Shown: one piece after another, positions 7,974 through 16,795 of the stretch
How positions within the stretch are numbered: the first letter of the stretch is position 1
Layout: every line of letters starts with the position of its first letter
Assembly: GCA_017303555.1 (NCBI GenBank)
Contig: JAFLCN010000007.1
Coordinates: forward strand, 1 to 64,000
Source of the DNA: Planctomycetota bacterium
GTDB taxonomy: Bacteria; Planctomycetota; Phycisphaerae; Phycisphaerales; UBA1924
DNA length: 64,000 bases
Reading direction: 5' to 3'
Program-made: the position numbers and the translations under genes
The notes under the pieces: model-generated
Databases searched by the model: none
The model's input: the letters and a program-made list of their open reading frames with translations, nothing else
Told to the model about the DNA's origin: nothing

Positions 7974-10397
7974 ATGCCGAGTCCGAGCGAACTGAGTGGA
8001 GAAGCCGGAGAGCTTCTCAAGGGACTGACGCCGCCGCAGATGCAGGCCGTGCAGGCGACCGAAGGGCCGCTGCTCGTGCTCGCCGGCGCGGGTTCGGGCA
8101 AGACCCGCGTCATCACGCGCCGCATCGCGTTTCTGATTCATCAGGGCGTTCCGCCGTGGTCCATTCTGGCCGTGACCTTCACGAATAAGGCCGCCGCGGA
8201 AATGCGCGAGCGCGTGCTGACCGTGCTCGGCCACGATCCCAAGCTCACCCGCGGCCTGACCGTCACAACCTTTCACTCGCTGTGCGCTCGGTTGCTCCGC
8301 CGCTACGCCGAAGCCGCGAACCTCAAGCCCGAGTTTTCCATCTACGACTCGTCCGATCAGGCGACGCTCGCCAAACGCGTGATAGCAGAGCTTCAGCTCT
8401 CGACAAGCAACTGGCCGCCCCGCAGCGTCCTCTCCGCGATTTCCAACGCGAAGAACGATCTGCTCGATGCCGATGAGTTCGCCGCACGCGCTCACGATTT
8501 CTACTCGCGCACCGTCGCGAAGATCTATCAGGGCTATGCCAAAGCACTCAAGCTCGCCGGCGCTGTCGACTTCGACGGTCTTCTCGTTCTCACCGCGAAA
8601 CTGCTCCAGAGCAACGCCGAAGTTCGCCGCGAGTGCAACGAACGCTGGCGCTACCTCCTCATCGACGAATACCAGGACACCAACCACGCCCAGTTCGTGA
8701 TCGCATCGCTCATCGCCGGCAAGAACGAAGAAGGGCATCCGCCCAACATCTGCGTCGTCGGCGATCCGGATCAGGCCATCTACGGGTGGCGCGGCGCGGA
8801 TATCACCAACATTCTCGAGTTCGAAAAATGCTATCCCGGCACCCAGGTGATCACGCTGGGGGAAAACTTCCGTTCGAACGCCCCGATCCTTCACGCGGCA
8901 GATCAACTGATCCGCAACAACCAGAAGCGCAAGCACAAAGACCTCTTCACCTCCCGCAAAGGTGGCGAACACGTCGAAGTGACCCTGACCCGCGACGAAA
9001 ATCACGAGGCAGCGCTCGTCGTCGATTGGTTGAAATCCGTCAAAGACGAACGCGACGATTCGCCCACGTCGATCGCCTGGCGCGAGATGGCGATTTTCTA
9101 CCGCACCAACTCGCTCAGCCGCGTCATGGAAGATGCGCTGCGCGGCGCCGGCGTTCCCTACACCATCGCCCGCGGCACAGCCTTCTACGACCGCGAAGAA
9201 GTCAAGAACGCAGTCGCGTACCTCCGCCTCGTCGCCAATCCCAGCGACGATGTCTCGCTCTCCCGCATCGTCAACACGCCCACCCGCGGCATCGGCTCGA
9301 CCTCCTTCGGAAAGATCGAGGATTACGCCGCGGAACACGGCACGCCGGTCTTGCACGCCATGCGCGAAGCCGGCCAGTTGCTCGACGTCGTCGGCCGGGG
9401 TGCCGCGGCAATCGGCAAATTCGTCGAGATGATCGACGCCTGGACCGGTGGCGGCACATTCATGGGCGCGCAGGTTTCCACCTCGCTCGCCGATCTCGTC
9501 TCCCGCGTCATCCGCGAATCCGGCCTCGAAGCCATGTACCGCACCCAGGCCAAGGCGAGCAATAGCGACGCCGACATGGAACGGCTCGACAACCTCGACG
9601 AACTAGTCAGCTCGGCGCGCCAGTTCGAGATGGAATTCGATGCGATGGCCGACCCTGCCGCGGAAACGCGGAATGCCGATGGCCTCGCTCGCCCGAACGA
9701 TCAGACCCCGCCTCTGCTCGCAATGCTCCGAGCGTACCTCGAATCAATCGCGCTCGTCGCCGATGCCGATGCAGTCGATCCCGCGCAGGGCGCCGTGACC
9801 CTGATGACGCTGCACGCGGCAAAGGGCTTGGAATTCAAAGCCGTCGCAATCATCGGCCTCGAAGAAGGCCAGTTGCCCCACAGCCGCGCCCGCGAATCGC
9901 AGGAGCAACTCGAAGAAGAACGCCGCCTCTGCTTCGTGGGCATCACCCGCGCCATGCGCCGTTTGCACATGACCAGCAGCCGCTATCGCACGATGCGTGG
10001 CATCCCCGAACGCACGATCCCCAGCCGATTCCTCGATGAACTGCCCCGCGAATCCGTGCGATTCAGCAACCAGGCCGACGCAACATCCGGCCTCGAAGAT
10101 TTCATCGCGCGAGGTGAAGGTGGAAGTGGTGGGGGGGGTGGTGGTCAGCGCTACGAGCCGGAAGGCGAGTTCGCAGCAAAGGATTCCAAGCGCGCCAAGC
10201 TCGCATGGAGTTCCAGCAGCGGCACACCAAAAAACGCAGCCTTCCCCGTCGGCGCAATTGTCCGTCATCCGCAGTTTGGTGAGGGCGAAGTCGTCAGCAT
10301 CTCAGCCGGCGTCAACGCCCGAGCCACAATCCGCTTCCGAGGCGTCGGCACCAAAACCCTCGTCCTCGAATACGCCCGCCTGACACGCGTGAAGTAA
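7974..10397 (+). CDS. pcrA: UvrD/PcrA-type superfamily 1A DNA helicase
   Basis: This 807-residue 3'-5' DNA helicase serves excision repair and replication restart. Motifs in order are the Q-motif LTPPQMQAV, Walker A AGAGSGKT, motif Ia TFTNKAAAEM, TFHSLCARLL, Walker B LLIDEYQDTN, motif III GDPDQAIYGWRG, the motif IV region GENFRS, motif V TLMTLHAAKGLEF and motif VI RRLCFVGITRAMRRL. The C-terminus has a glycine-rich linker followed by the PcrA-type tail VGAIVRHPQFGEGEVVSI, which binds RNA polymerase in related enzymes. The frame is open back to 7821, but that part covers a repeat arm, so ATG 7974 is preferred. It stands alone on the plus strand. Confidence 0.95.
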   Translation: MPSPSELSGEAGELLKGLTPPQMQAVQATEGPLLVLAGAGSGKTRVITRRIAFLIHQGVPPWSILAVTFTNKAAAEMRERVLTVLGHDPKLTRGLTVTTFHSLCARLLRRYAEAANLKPEFSIYDSSDQATLAKRVIAELQLSTSNWPPRSVLSAISNAKNDLLDADEFAARAHDFYSRTVAKIYQGYAKALKLAGAVDFDGLLVLTAKLLQSNAEVRRECNERWRYLLIDEYQDTNHAQFVIASLIAGKNEEGHPPNICVVGDPDQAIYGWRGADITNILEFEKCYPGTQVITLGENFRSNAPILHAADQLIRNNQKRKHKDLFTSRKGGEHVEVTLTRDENHEAALVVDWLKSVKDERDDSPTSIAWREMAIFYRTNSLSRVMEDALRGAGVPYTIARGTAFYDREEVKNAVAYLRLVANPSDDVSLSRIVNTPTRGIGSTSFGKIEDYAAEHGTPVLHAMREAGQLLDVVGRGAAAIGKFVEMIDAWTGGGTFMGAQVSTSLADLVSRVIRESGLEAMYRTQAKASNSDADMERLDNLDELVSSARQFEMEFDAMADPAAETRNADGLARPNDQTPPLLAMLRAYLESIALVADADAVDPAQGAVTLMTLHAAKGLEFKAVAIIGLEEGQLPHSRARESQEQLEEERRLCFVGITRAMRRLHMTSSRYRTMRGIPERTIPSRFLDELPRESVRFSNQADATSGLEDFIARGEGGSGGGGGGQRYEPEGEFAAKDSKRAKLAWSSSSGTPKNAAFPVGAIVRHPQFGEGEVVSISAGVNARATIRFRGVGTKTLVLEYARLTRVK

Positions 10398-10430
10398 GCC
10401 GCAAGCGATGCGCGGAAGAAGACAAAGGCA

Positions 10431-10747
10431 TTCGAGAGAACGCGGAGTACGCGGAGTAGGCGGAGGTGCGCGGAGGAAAGACGGGAAAGAAAGTTTCGAG
10501 CCAGTTCATTGCAAACGTGGCATCACTGAATTTGAAGCTGCGAAGCAGCGGCAGCCAGTAGCCTGGGGCGCCAGCCCCAGGAGACGGCGAATTCGATCAC
10601 CAAAGCCGCGAAGCGGCGACACACTTCTGCGAGGCTGAAGCGATCCGCCACAGCGACTCCCAATCCGCATTTCGGTTCTCAACTTTCCCACTTTTTCCTC
10701 TCCTCTCCGCGAAACTCCGCATTCTCCGCCCACTCCGCGTTCCCTCT
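10431..10747. repeat. composite inverted-repeat element, gcggag family
   Basis: The left arm 10431-10480 (gagaacgcggagtacgcgga and onward) is inverted in the right arm 10691-10747 (ending cactccgcgttccctct). Between them lie cctggggcgccagccccagg (10562-10581), gccgcgaagcggc (10606-10618) and other small hairpins, but no gene. It fills most of the 427-base gap downstream of the helicase. Similar paired arms occur at 46102-46268 and 49034-49312. Confidence 0.7.
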
Positions 10748-10771
10748 ATTTCGCGAGCAATCGACGCGAAC

Positions 10772-10799
10772 TTTTCAGCGCTCCGCCGCGCTGTATTCT
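10772..10799 (+). promoter_or_regulatory. candidate sigma70-like promoter
   Basis: TTTTCA at 10772-10777 and TATTCT at 10794-10799 are 16 bases apart. A start about seven bases on would give a short leader that includes the AGGAG (10813-10817) before the ATG at 10825. Confidence 0.4.
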
Positions 10800-10824
10800 C
10801 ACACATGCAATCCAGGAGTTTCGC

Positions 10825-12396
10825 ATGAAGACGATTCACACGCGCGTCGCTGGTGCTCTCATTCTCGCCTCACTCGCCGGAACCGCGTTCGCACAGAACG
10901 ATGCGCAAGGTGGGGGGCAAGGCCCGGTCGTCACGATCTACAGCACGCTCAACCCCGGCCAAGGCGTGCCGCGCGATGCACTCGCACAGGCAAAATACAA
11001 CGGCGGATGGTCCAACATCTCGAGCATCGTGCAAGGCTTCGCAACCGTGCGCCAATACCTCAAACTCGATCTGAAAAACGGCCTGAACGACGTCCGCGTC
11101 ACCGACGTCGCCGCGCTGATCGAACCAACCACAGTCTCCTTCCAATCCCTCACCGCACCGACGATGACGCGCGTGCTGGAACAGAACTTTCAATTCGACC
11201 TCATCGGTCGGGAAAAGCTGCTGGAGAAGTACCTCGACAAGGAGATCAAGGTCGGGTCGCCGGCGGGCAACAGCATGTCTTTCACCAGCGGCACGCTTTT
11301 GAGCACTGCCGGGGGCATCGTGCTGCGCGACAAGGGGGGCCAGATCCAGATCGTGGGAGATGCGACCAACTTTGAGTTGCCGTCGCTGCCGCAGGGATTG
11401 CTTACGCGCCCGACGCTCCTCTGGCAGGTGGAAACGCAGCAGCCGGGCACGCACACGGCGCGCATCACCTATGAAACCGCGGGCATGACGTGGTGGGCGG
11501 ATTACAACGCGCTCTTTGCACCGGGCAAGGACAACAACAGCGGGACGCTTGATTTGTCGGCGTGGGTCAGCATCGTCAATCAGTCGGGCGCGAGCTATCC
11601 GGAAGCGACGCTCAAACTCATCGCGGGCACTGTCAATCGCGTGCAGCCTCAAAGCATCCGGTACAAATATCGCGACATGGCGGCCGTGGCAATGGAAGAC
11701 CGCGCGGACGGCTTCGAGCAGAAGTCATTCTTCGAGTACCACATCTACACGCTCGGCCGCGCCACGACGCTGCCCGACAACTCGACGAAGCAGATCGAGC
11801 TTTTCCCGGCAGTGATGAAGATCCCGTGCGAGAAGACGCTGGTGTACGACGGCCTCGCGATGGACTTTGACGATTACGGCGGCCCGATGACCGATCAGGG
11901 TTTCGGTGGGCAGGGCCGCACCACCGTGGATGTGTATCTGCGCTTCGAGAACTCAAAGGCCGCGGGGCTGGGCATCCCGATGCCCGCCGGTCGCGTGCGG
12001 GTGAGCCAGATCGATCCGGGCAAAGGTGCCAACCCCGCCGACGCCATGGCCGAATTCATCGGCGAAGATGTCTTGAAGCACACGCCGAAAGACGAGTCGG
12101 TCCTGCTCAAGCTCGGCGCCGCATTCGATGTCGTGGGCGAGCGCAAGCAGGTCGACTTCAAGGTCGACAGCAACCGGCGCACGATGGAAGAAACCATCGA
12201 AATCAGCGTGCGCAACCGCAAGGACGTGAAAACCAACGTCATCGTGCGCGAACGCCTCTACCGCTGGGCCAACTGGGAGATCAGCGGCGCAACGCAGAAG
12301 TACGAGAAGACCAACGCGCGCACCATTCAATTCCCGCTCACGCTCGAGCCGGGGCAGGAAGGCAAAGTCCGCTACACGGTGAAGTACAGTTGGTGA
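10825..12396 (+). CDS. DUF4139 domain-containing secreted protein
   Basis: The 523-residue protein starts with a clear signal peptide (MKTIHTRVAGALILASLAGTAFA) and has AGGAG eight bases before the ATG. Motifs such as VYDGLAMDFDD, RFENSKAAGLGIPMPAGRVRV, DSNRRTMEETIEISVRNRK and the ending LTLEPGQEGKVRYTVKYSW match the DUF4139 family, whose members are predicted beta-rich exported proteins. The biochemical role of the family is not established. It is transcribed alone and faces a lipoprotein gene tail to tail, 34 bases away. The length is normal for the family. Confidence 0.85.
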   Translation: MKTIHTRVAGALILASLAGTAFAQNDAQGGGQGPVVTIYSTLNPGQGVPRDALAQAKYNGGWSNISSIVQGFATVRQYLKLDLKNGLNDVRVTDVAALIEPTTVSFQSLTAPTMTRVLEQNFQFDLIGREKLLEKYLDKEIKVGSPAGNSMSFTSGTLLSTAGGIVLRDKGGQIQIVGDATNFELPSLPQGLLTRPTLLWQVETQQPGTHTARITYETAGMTWWADYNALFAPGKDNNSGTLDLSAWVSIVNQSGASYPEATLKLIAGTVNRVQPQSIRYKYRDMAAVAMEDRADGFEQKSFFEYHIYTLGRATTLPDNSTKQIELFPAVMKIPCEKTLVYDGLAMDFDDYGGPMTDQGFGGQGRTTVDVYLRFENSKAAGLGIPMPAGRVRVSQIDPGKGANPADAMAEFIGEDVLKHTPKDESVLLKLGAAFDVVGERKQVDFKVDSNRRTMEETIEISVRNRKDVKTNVIVRERLYRWANWEISGATQKYEKTNARTIQFPLTLEPGQEGKVRYTVKYSW

Positions 12397-12430
12397 ACGC
12401 GCGCCAACGCGACCCGGATCCGGATGCGAT

Positions 12431-12946
12431 TCAGCGACCGGCCGCAGGCGAGCTTCCTTCCGGTCCGGGCGAATTCGGCTGGGGCGCCGGAACCGCCGTG
12501 CCCGGCGTGACAACCACCGGTTTCCCGGGCGCGCCGGCGTGCTCGACCCGCGGATCGCTCCCGGTCGCGTACTCGGGCGTCTTGCGGAGCGTGACATCCA
12601 TCCGCCGCGAGAAGCGGTCGGGCACGGCCATCACGCTGTTCAATTCGCCACCGCGCGTCGGGCGATCAAAGAACTGCCACCGCATCGCGTCGGGGTTCGC
12701 CGGGTTATCCGGGTACTGCGCCTCGTGGAAGCGGAACGTCAGTTGCTTGCTCACCGGAACGTCGGCGGTCCAAATTGGCTCGTTGGTCCGCACATCCACG
12801 AGCGTCACCGTGACGGGGTAATACTCGTTTGAGATAAACGTAAATGTGTCATTTGACCGCATCGAGCCGCCGGGGCGGTAGACGTTGCAGCCCGACAGGG
12901 AAGTCAAACAGATTGCAGTCGCGAGTGCGGCGCGGCCAAAGTGCAT
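12431..12946 (-). CDS. putative lipoprotein of unknown function
   Basis: The 171-residue protein has a lipoprotein signal peptide, MHFGRAALATAICLTSLSGC, with the lipidated cysteine at residue 20. The mature part has SNEYYPVTVTLVDVRTNEPI and a beta-rich region, then a proline- and alanine-rich C-terminal tail of about 45 residues. I recognise no family. The frame is open for 18 more codons upstream, but the lipobox fixes the start at 12946. It is divergent from ispF, with about 150 bases between their starts. Confidence 0.75.
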   Translation of the reverse strand: MHFGRAALATAICLTSLSGCNVYRPGGSMRSNDTFTFISNEYYPVTVTLVDVRTNEPIWTADVPVSKQLTFRFHEAQYPDNPANPDAMRWQFFDRPTRGGELNSVMAVPDRFSRRMDVTLRKTPEYATGSDPRVEHAGAPGKPVVVTPGTAVPAPQPNSPGPEGSSPAAGR

Positions 12947-13093
12947 CGAGATTCTCCAGCTCGGTCGGAAGGGTTCGGAATAGAACCGGCCGCCGAGCAT
13001 CCCAGAATGTATCGGCTACCGGACTGTTCGTCGTGACTTGTGCGGAAGATCGTTCGGAAAACGGTCGGTTTTCCGTTGGATAGACTCGATCCG

Positions 13094-13606
13094 ATGCAAA
13101 GCCCGTCTGAATCGCTGAGGATCGGCCACGGTTACGACCTCCACCGCCTCGAGCCGCTCGCGCCGGCCGGTCCGGGTCGCCGGCTGGTGGTTGGAGGCGT
13201 TCTTCTGGAGTCCGAACGCGGCCCGGTCGCGCACAGCGACGGGGATGCTTTGCTGCATGCTGTGACGGACGCCCTGCTTTCCGCGGCGGGTTTGCCGGAC
13301 ATCGGGCAGCTTTTTCCGGATACCCATCCCGAGAACGAATCGCGCGATTCGCGGGAGTTCTTGAAGGCGGCGGGAAACAAGGTGCGGGAGGCCGGGTGGA
13401 TCGTCGCGAATGTTGACGCGACGGTGATCCTGGAGAAGCCGAAGCTGAGCCCGCACAAGCAGGTGATGCGTTCGAACATCGCGTCGGCGTTGGACATCGA
13501 TGCATCGCGCGTGGGGGTGAAAGGCAAGACGCACGAGAAGGTTGATGCGGTGGGGGAGTGCCGCGCGATCGAGGTGCATGTTGTCGCGCTGCTGGTGCGT
13601 GACTGA
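13094..13606 (+). CDS. ispF: 2-C-methyl-D-erythritol 2,4-cyclodiphosphate synthase
   Basis: The 170-residue enzyme forms the cyclodiphosphate in the non-mevalonate isoprenoid pathway and needs a divalent metal. The family motifs are complete: GHGYDLHRL (metal-binding Asp and His), HSDGDALLHAVTDALL (third metal ligand and substrate site), DIGQLFPDT and GVKGKTHEKVDAVGE at the C-terminus. Length is normal for a trimeric IspF. ATG 13094 is preferred over the open frame from 13040 because homology begins at RIGHGYD. The gene stands alone and is tail to tail with the SDR gene six bases away. The product is needed for undecaprenyl carrier synthesis used by the envelope genes nearby. Confidence 0.95.
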   Translation: MQSPSESLRIGHGYDLHRLEPLAPAGPGRRLVVGGVLLESERGPVAHSDGDALLHAVTDALLSAAGLPDIGQLFPDTHPENESRDSREFLKAAGNKVREAGWIVANVDATVILEKPKLSPHKQVMRSNIASALDIDASRVGVKGKTHEKVDAVGECRAIEVHVVALLVRD

Positions 13607-13612
13607 GGCTTG

Positions 13613-14449
13613 TTAGTTTTTGCCGGCGTCGATCGAACGCTGGCGGCGTCGCAGGAGGGCATCGGTCAATCCCGGAAAGAGCGTTGCGCCGGCGAGGGCG
13701 ATCCGCATGGGCAAGCTGGTCCAGACTTCTGCGCCGTGGGACTTTCGGAGCCGCTTGACGATCGCGTGGGCGACGACTTCGGCGGGCTGCTTCAGCCGCT
13801 CGGGCGCCTGGATGCTGACCCGCTTGCCGCCGGAGAGTCCGGCGACCGTATCAAAGAACTCGGTGCGCGTCCCGATGGGATGGACCGTGGAAACGCACAC
13901 GCCCTGAGCATCCAGCTCGGCGCGCATGGCTCTGCCGAAGTGGTCCTGGAGCGCCTTAGTGGCCGAATACGCGGCGAAACCGGGCAGACCGATCTTGCTC
14001 ACGCAGCTCGAGCACGCGATCACGTGGCCCCGGATCGGTCCGGGGTTGTTCGCGAGCATGTGGGATGCGCTCAGTTGCATCAGCTCGAGGCTCGACCAGA
14101 AATTCGTCTTGAAGATGCGGTCGAGCTCGGAATCGGTGTACCGCAGCACCGGGCGTTCGATTCCGTATCCGGCGTTGGAGAAGACGGCGAAGAGCGAGCC
14201 GAAGGTGGCGCGGGTGAAGTCGATCAGGCGCTGATTCTCGCCCGCGGCGGTCACGTCCATGACGAGCATCTCGGCGTGGCCGCCCAGCCCGCGGATGCGT
14301 TCGACGGCCGTGCGCAGCTTCTCCTCGCGCCGGGCGGCGAGCACGACGTTCATGCCGGCGTGTGCGCACGCGATCGCCGTCGCGAGCCCGATCCCCGAGC
14401 TTGCGCCCGTGATTGCGATCGAGCGGCCTTGAAGCCCGACGGATGCCAT
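13613..14449 (-). CDS. short-chain dehydrogenase/reductase
   Basis: The 278-residue protein is a classical SDR. The cofactor motif TGASSGIG lies at about residues 14-21, an AARR segment suits NADP binding, NAG is at FSNAGYG, the catalytic serine is in ACSSCVSK, and the YxxxK pair is YSATK. The substrate cannot be told from sequence. A start three bases after the entericidin-like gene's stop indicates that both are on one transcript. A C-terminal hydrophobic stretch (MRIALAGATLFPGLTDALL) is common in membrane-associated SDRs that act on lipids or sterol-like substrates, which is an inference. Confidence 0.88.
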   Translation of the reverse strand: MASVGLQGRSIAITGASSGIGLATAIACAHAGMNVVLAARREEKLRTAVERIRGLGGHAEMLVMDVTAAGENQRLIDFTRATFGSLFAVFSNAGYGIERPVLRYTDSELDRIFKTNFWSSLELMQLSASHMLANNPGPIRGHVIACSSCVSKIGLPGFAAYSATKALQDHFGRAMRAELDAQGVCVSTVHPIGTRTEFFDTVAGLSGGKRVSIQAPERLKQPAEVVAHAIVKRLRKSHGAEVWTSLPMRIALAGATLFPGLTDALLRRRQRSIDAGKN

Positions 14450-14452
14450 GCG

Positions 14453-14653
14453 TTACTTCTGGACGTCGCCCTGCTTGGTCTGACCGGGCGCGGGGTCGGG
14501 CGTGCCGCCGAAGGCCTTCTTGGTGTTGTCGCTGGTCTGCTCGATGTCGGTGCCGAAGCCCGAGACGGTGTTGCAGGCAACCAGCGCGCAAAGCACGAGC
14601 GTCGAAGCGCCGAGCGTGACCAGACGAGTGATGCGTGAGACCCGGGATTTCAT
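14453..14653 (-). CDS. entericidin-like small lipoprotein
   Basis: The 66-residue product has a lipoprotein signal (TLGASTLVLCALVAC) followed by NTVSGFGTDIEQTSDNTKKAF, the hallmark of the entericidin family of small envelope lipoproteins linked to stress and cell lysis in enterobacteria. The start MKSRVSRI is chosen so that the signal peptide is of normal size. The end lies three bases before the SDR start, so they are probably cotranscribed. The tail is proline- and glutamine-rich. Function here is unknown. Confidence 0.8.
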   Translation of the reverse strand: MKSRVSRITRLVTLGASTLVLCALVACNTVSGFGTDIEQTSDNTKKAFGGTPDPAPGQTKQGDVQK

Positions 14654-14738
14654 CTGCGATCTCCAAAGTACCGCCCGTCTGATGCGGGCACGGGGCAAGC
14701 GTACACGGAGCGCATGGGGAATGCGAGCAGGCGATCGC

Positions 14739-16433
14739 TCACTCGGACATCATCGATTCCATCTTCACGCCCGCCGGAGCGCGGCGGACGAGCCAGCGCA
14801 GCTCTTCCAGACGCACGGCGAACGCGAGAATGCCGTAACTTGTTCCGCCGACGAGAGTTGCGGCAGCGAGCCTCGTGAAGTGCATTCGCCAGTTTGTCGG
14901 CGCGGGCCACCAGTGCACGGTGGCCCAAACGGCCAACCCCATCAGCACGGCGACGGCGAGAATCTTGGCAGCGCCGACCAGTGTGGCGCGATCGAAGACG
15001 CTTGCCTCGAGCTTGGTTCGTGCGATCCATGCGACGATGAGAGCCTGCGCGACCGAGCAGATGCCGGTTGAAAGAGCGAGCCCGGCTTCGCGGAGAAACC
15101 AGATGAGTATGAGGTTGAGCGTGAAGTTGGCGCCGACCATCGCGACGGCGACGCGCATGGGGGTCACGGTGTCGCCACGGGCGTAGAACGCTCGCGTGAG
15201 AACGTGGTTGAGCGAGTAGGCCCAGACGGCCGGCGCAAAGCACGCCACGACGAGTGCGGAACGCTCGAGGCCTTCCGCGGAGAATCTCCAGAACATCGTG
15301 TGGACAAGATCGTCGCGTACGAGCACGAGGCCGATGCTTGCGGGAACTCCGATGAAGAGCGACAAACGCACTCCCCGGCGGAGCACATCGACAAATGCGA
15401 CCGAGTGACCCGCGGTGCGCGAAAGGAGCGGGAAGACCGCTGTTGCCACGGCGATACCGAAGACGCCGAGCGGGAACTGGTAGAGGCGCGAGGTGTACGA
15501 AAGGATCGAGTTGGATGAGTCGTCGAGCGTGACCGCGATGCCGAAGATGGTCGGGCCGACCAGCATGGGCCACATCGCGATCAGCGTGTCCATCATCGTG
15601 TTGAGCTGGAGGGTGCCGAGCCCGAGCAGCACGGGGATGAATCGGCCGAGCACGCGCTTTGCGGAATCACGAGCGGCAGTTGTCACGCGCGTCCATCGAA
15701 CGAGTCCACGCAAAGCCGCAACTGACCACGCGATTTGCAGGACGCTGGCGATGACTGCCGCGGTTCCGACGAGGTATGCGGAGGTCTCTTTGGGAATGCC
15801 CTTCCAGATCAGCGGGATGAATGCCGCGGCGATCATCATGATGTTGAGGATGACCGGTGCGGCGGCGGGGGGTCCGAACTTGCCGTGACTCTGCAGGACG
15901 CCCCCGAGGATTGCGGTGGTGCAGACCATCGGCATCATCGGGAGCATCAGCATCATCAGGCGGATCGAGAGCACGCGCTCTTCGTTGTTGTTTCCGAAGA
16001 AGAGGACGCCGAGCAATGCGAGTTCGGCGACGACGACGATGAGGGCGGTCGTCAGCGTGAGGGCGCGGAGCGTGAGCGAGGCGAGCTGGTCTGCCGCGTC
16101 TTTTGAGGTTTGACGCAGCGTGGTGTATTCGGGGAGGAACGCGGCGGAGAGGGCGCCTTCGCCGAAGAGCCTTCGGAAGACGTTTGGAATCTGGAACGCG
16201 GCGTTGAACGCGGAGCCGACGCCGGTGTCGCCGAAGAGGCCCGCAGTGAGGACATCGCGAACGAGGCCGGTGAGCCTTGAAACCAGGGTCAGGCTTGCGA
16301 CGACGCGGATTGCGGCGGCGAGGACGCCTCCGAGCGCGTGCATGTCGTGTGGGGACTGAGCGTTTGGCGCATCGGCCGCGACGGGGTTCGGATTTACCTG
16401 GGTGTTCTCTGCGTTCATCGCCGGCTGTTTCAT
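14739..16433 (-). CDS. murJ: lipid II flippase MurJ
   Basis: The 564-residue multi-pass membrane protein belongs to the MurJ/MviN flippases, which move the peptidoglycan precursor lipid II to the outer leaflet. Family signatures include SRLTGLVRDVLTAGLFG, NAAFQIPNVFRRLFGEG, ALSAAFLPEY and the later FYARGDTVTPM. About fourteen hydrophobic helices can be traced. The N-terminus carries an extra alanine- and asparagine-rich stretch of about 35 residues. The start overlaps the VanZ-like gene's stop by four bases, so the two are translationally coupled. Confidence 0.93.
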   Translation of the reverse strand: MKQPAMNAENTQVNPNPVAADAPNAQSPHDMHALGGVLAAAIRVVASLTLVSRLTGLVRDVLTAGLFGDTGVGSAFNAAFQIPNVFRRLFGEGALSAAFLPEYTTLRQTSKDAADQLASLTLRALTLTTALIVVVAELALLGVLFFGNNNEERVLSIRLMMLMLPMMPMVCTTAILGGVLQSHGKFGPPAAAPVILNIMMIAAAFIPLIWKGIPKETSAYLVGTAAVIASVLQIAWSVAALRGLVRWTRVTTAARDSAKRVLGRFIPVLLGLGTLQLNTMMDTLIAMWPMLVGPTIFGIAVTLDDSSNSILSYTSRLYQFPLGVFGIAVATAVFPLLSRTAGHSVAFVDVLRRGVRLSLFIGVPASIGLVLVRDDLVHTMFWRFSAEGLERSALVVACFAPAVWAYSLNHVLTRAFYARGDTVTPMRVAVAMVGANFTLNLILIWFLREAGLALSTGICSVAQALIVAWIARTKLEASVFDRATLVGAAKILAVAVLMGLAVWATVHWWPAPTNWRMHFTRLAAATLVGGTSYGILAFAVRLEELRWLVRRAPAGVKMESMMSE

Positions 16434-16795
16434 CGGCTCAGGCGTCCCGCGGCGTACATCCCGCTGATCGCGAGTGTGATACCCAGCGTGTTGAACGCCA
16501 GATCATCCCATGCGCAGGTCCGTCCGAGCGCGGGGATAGCCTGGAGGCCTTCATCGATGCAGGCATAACCGACTGCGAGAAGCCAGGTGAGCGAGAGATT
16601 TCTTGCGGAGAAGACGGGGCCGAAGAAGCCGCATGCCGCGGCGAGCAGCGCCCAGCCACCGAAGACGATGAGGTGGACCCAGAGATCGCTGCGTTCGACC
16701 GGGCCTTTGACTTGAAGGTTCGGCCAGTGCGTGCCAATGAAGAGCAGGACGGCGTACCCGGCAAAGAGGGGGCGCGGCATGCGGAACACGCTCAT
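16430..16795 (-). CDS. VanZ-like membrane protein
   Basis: The 121-residue protein has four predicted helices and the family pattern of a W-P motif after helix one (IGTHWPNLQV), a conserved DLWVHLIVFGGWALL helix, a middle DEGLQAIP turn and RTCAWDDLAFNTLGI. VanZ proteins act in the envelope, but their mechanism is unclear. VanZ-like proteins are often encoded near exosortase and EPS genes. It overlaps ParA upstream and MurJ downstream by four bases (ATGA) each, so the three are a tightly coupled block. Confidence 0.85.
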   Translation of the reverse strand: MSVFRMPRPLFAGYAVLLFIGTHWPNLQVKGPVERSDLWVHLIVFGGWALLAAACGFFGPVFSARNLSLTWLLAVGYACIDEGLQAIPALGRTCAWDDLAFNTLGITLAISGMYAAGRLSR

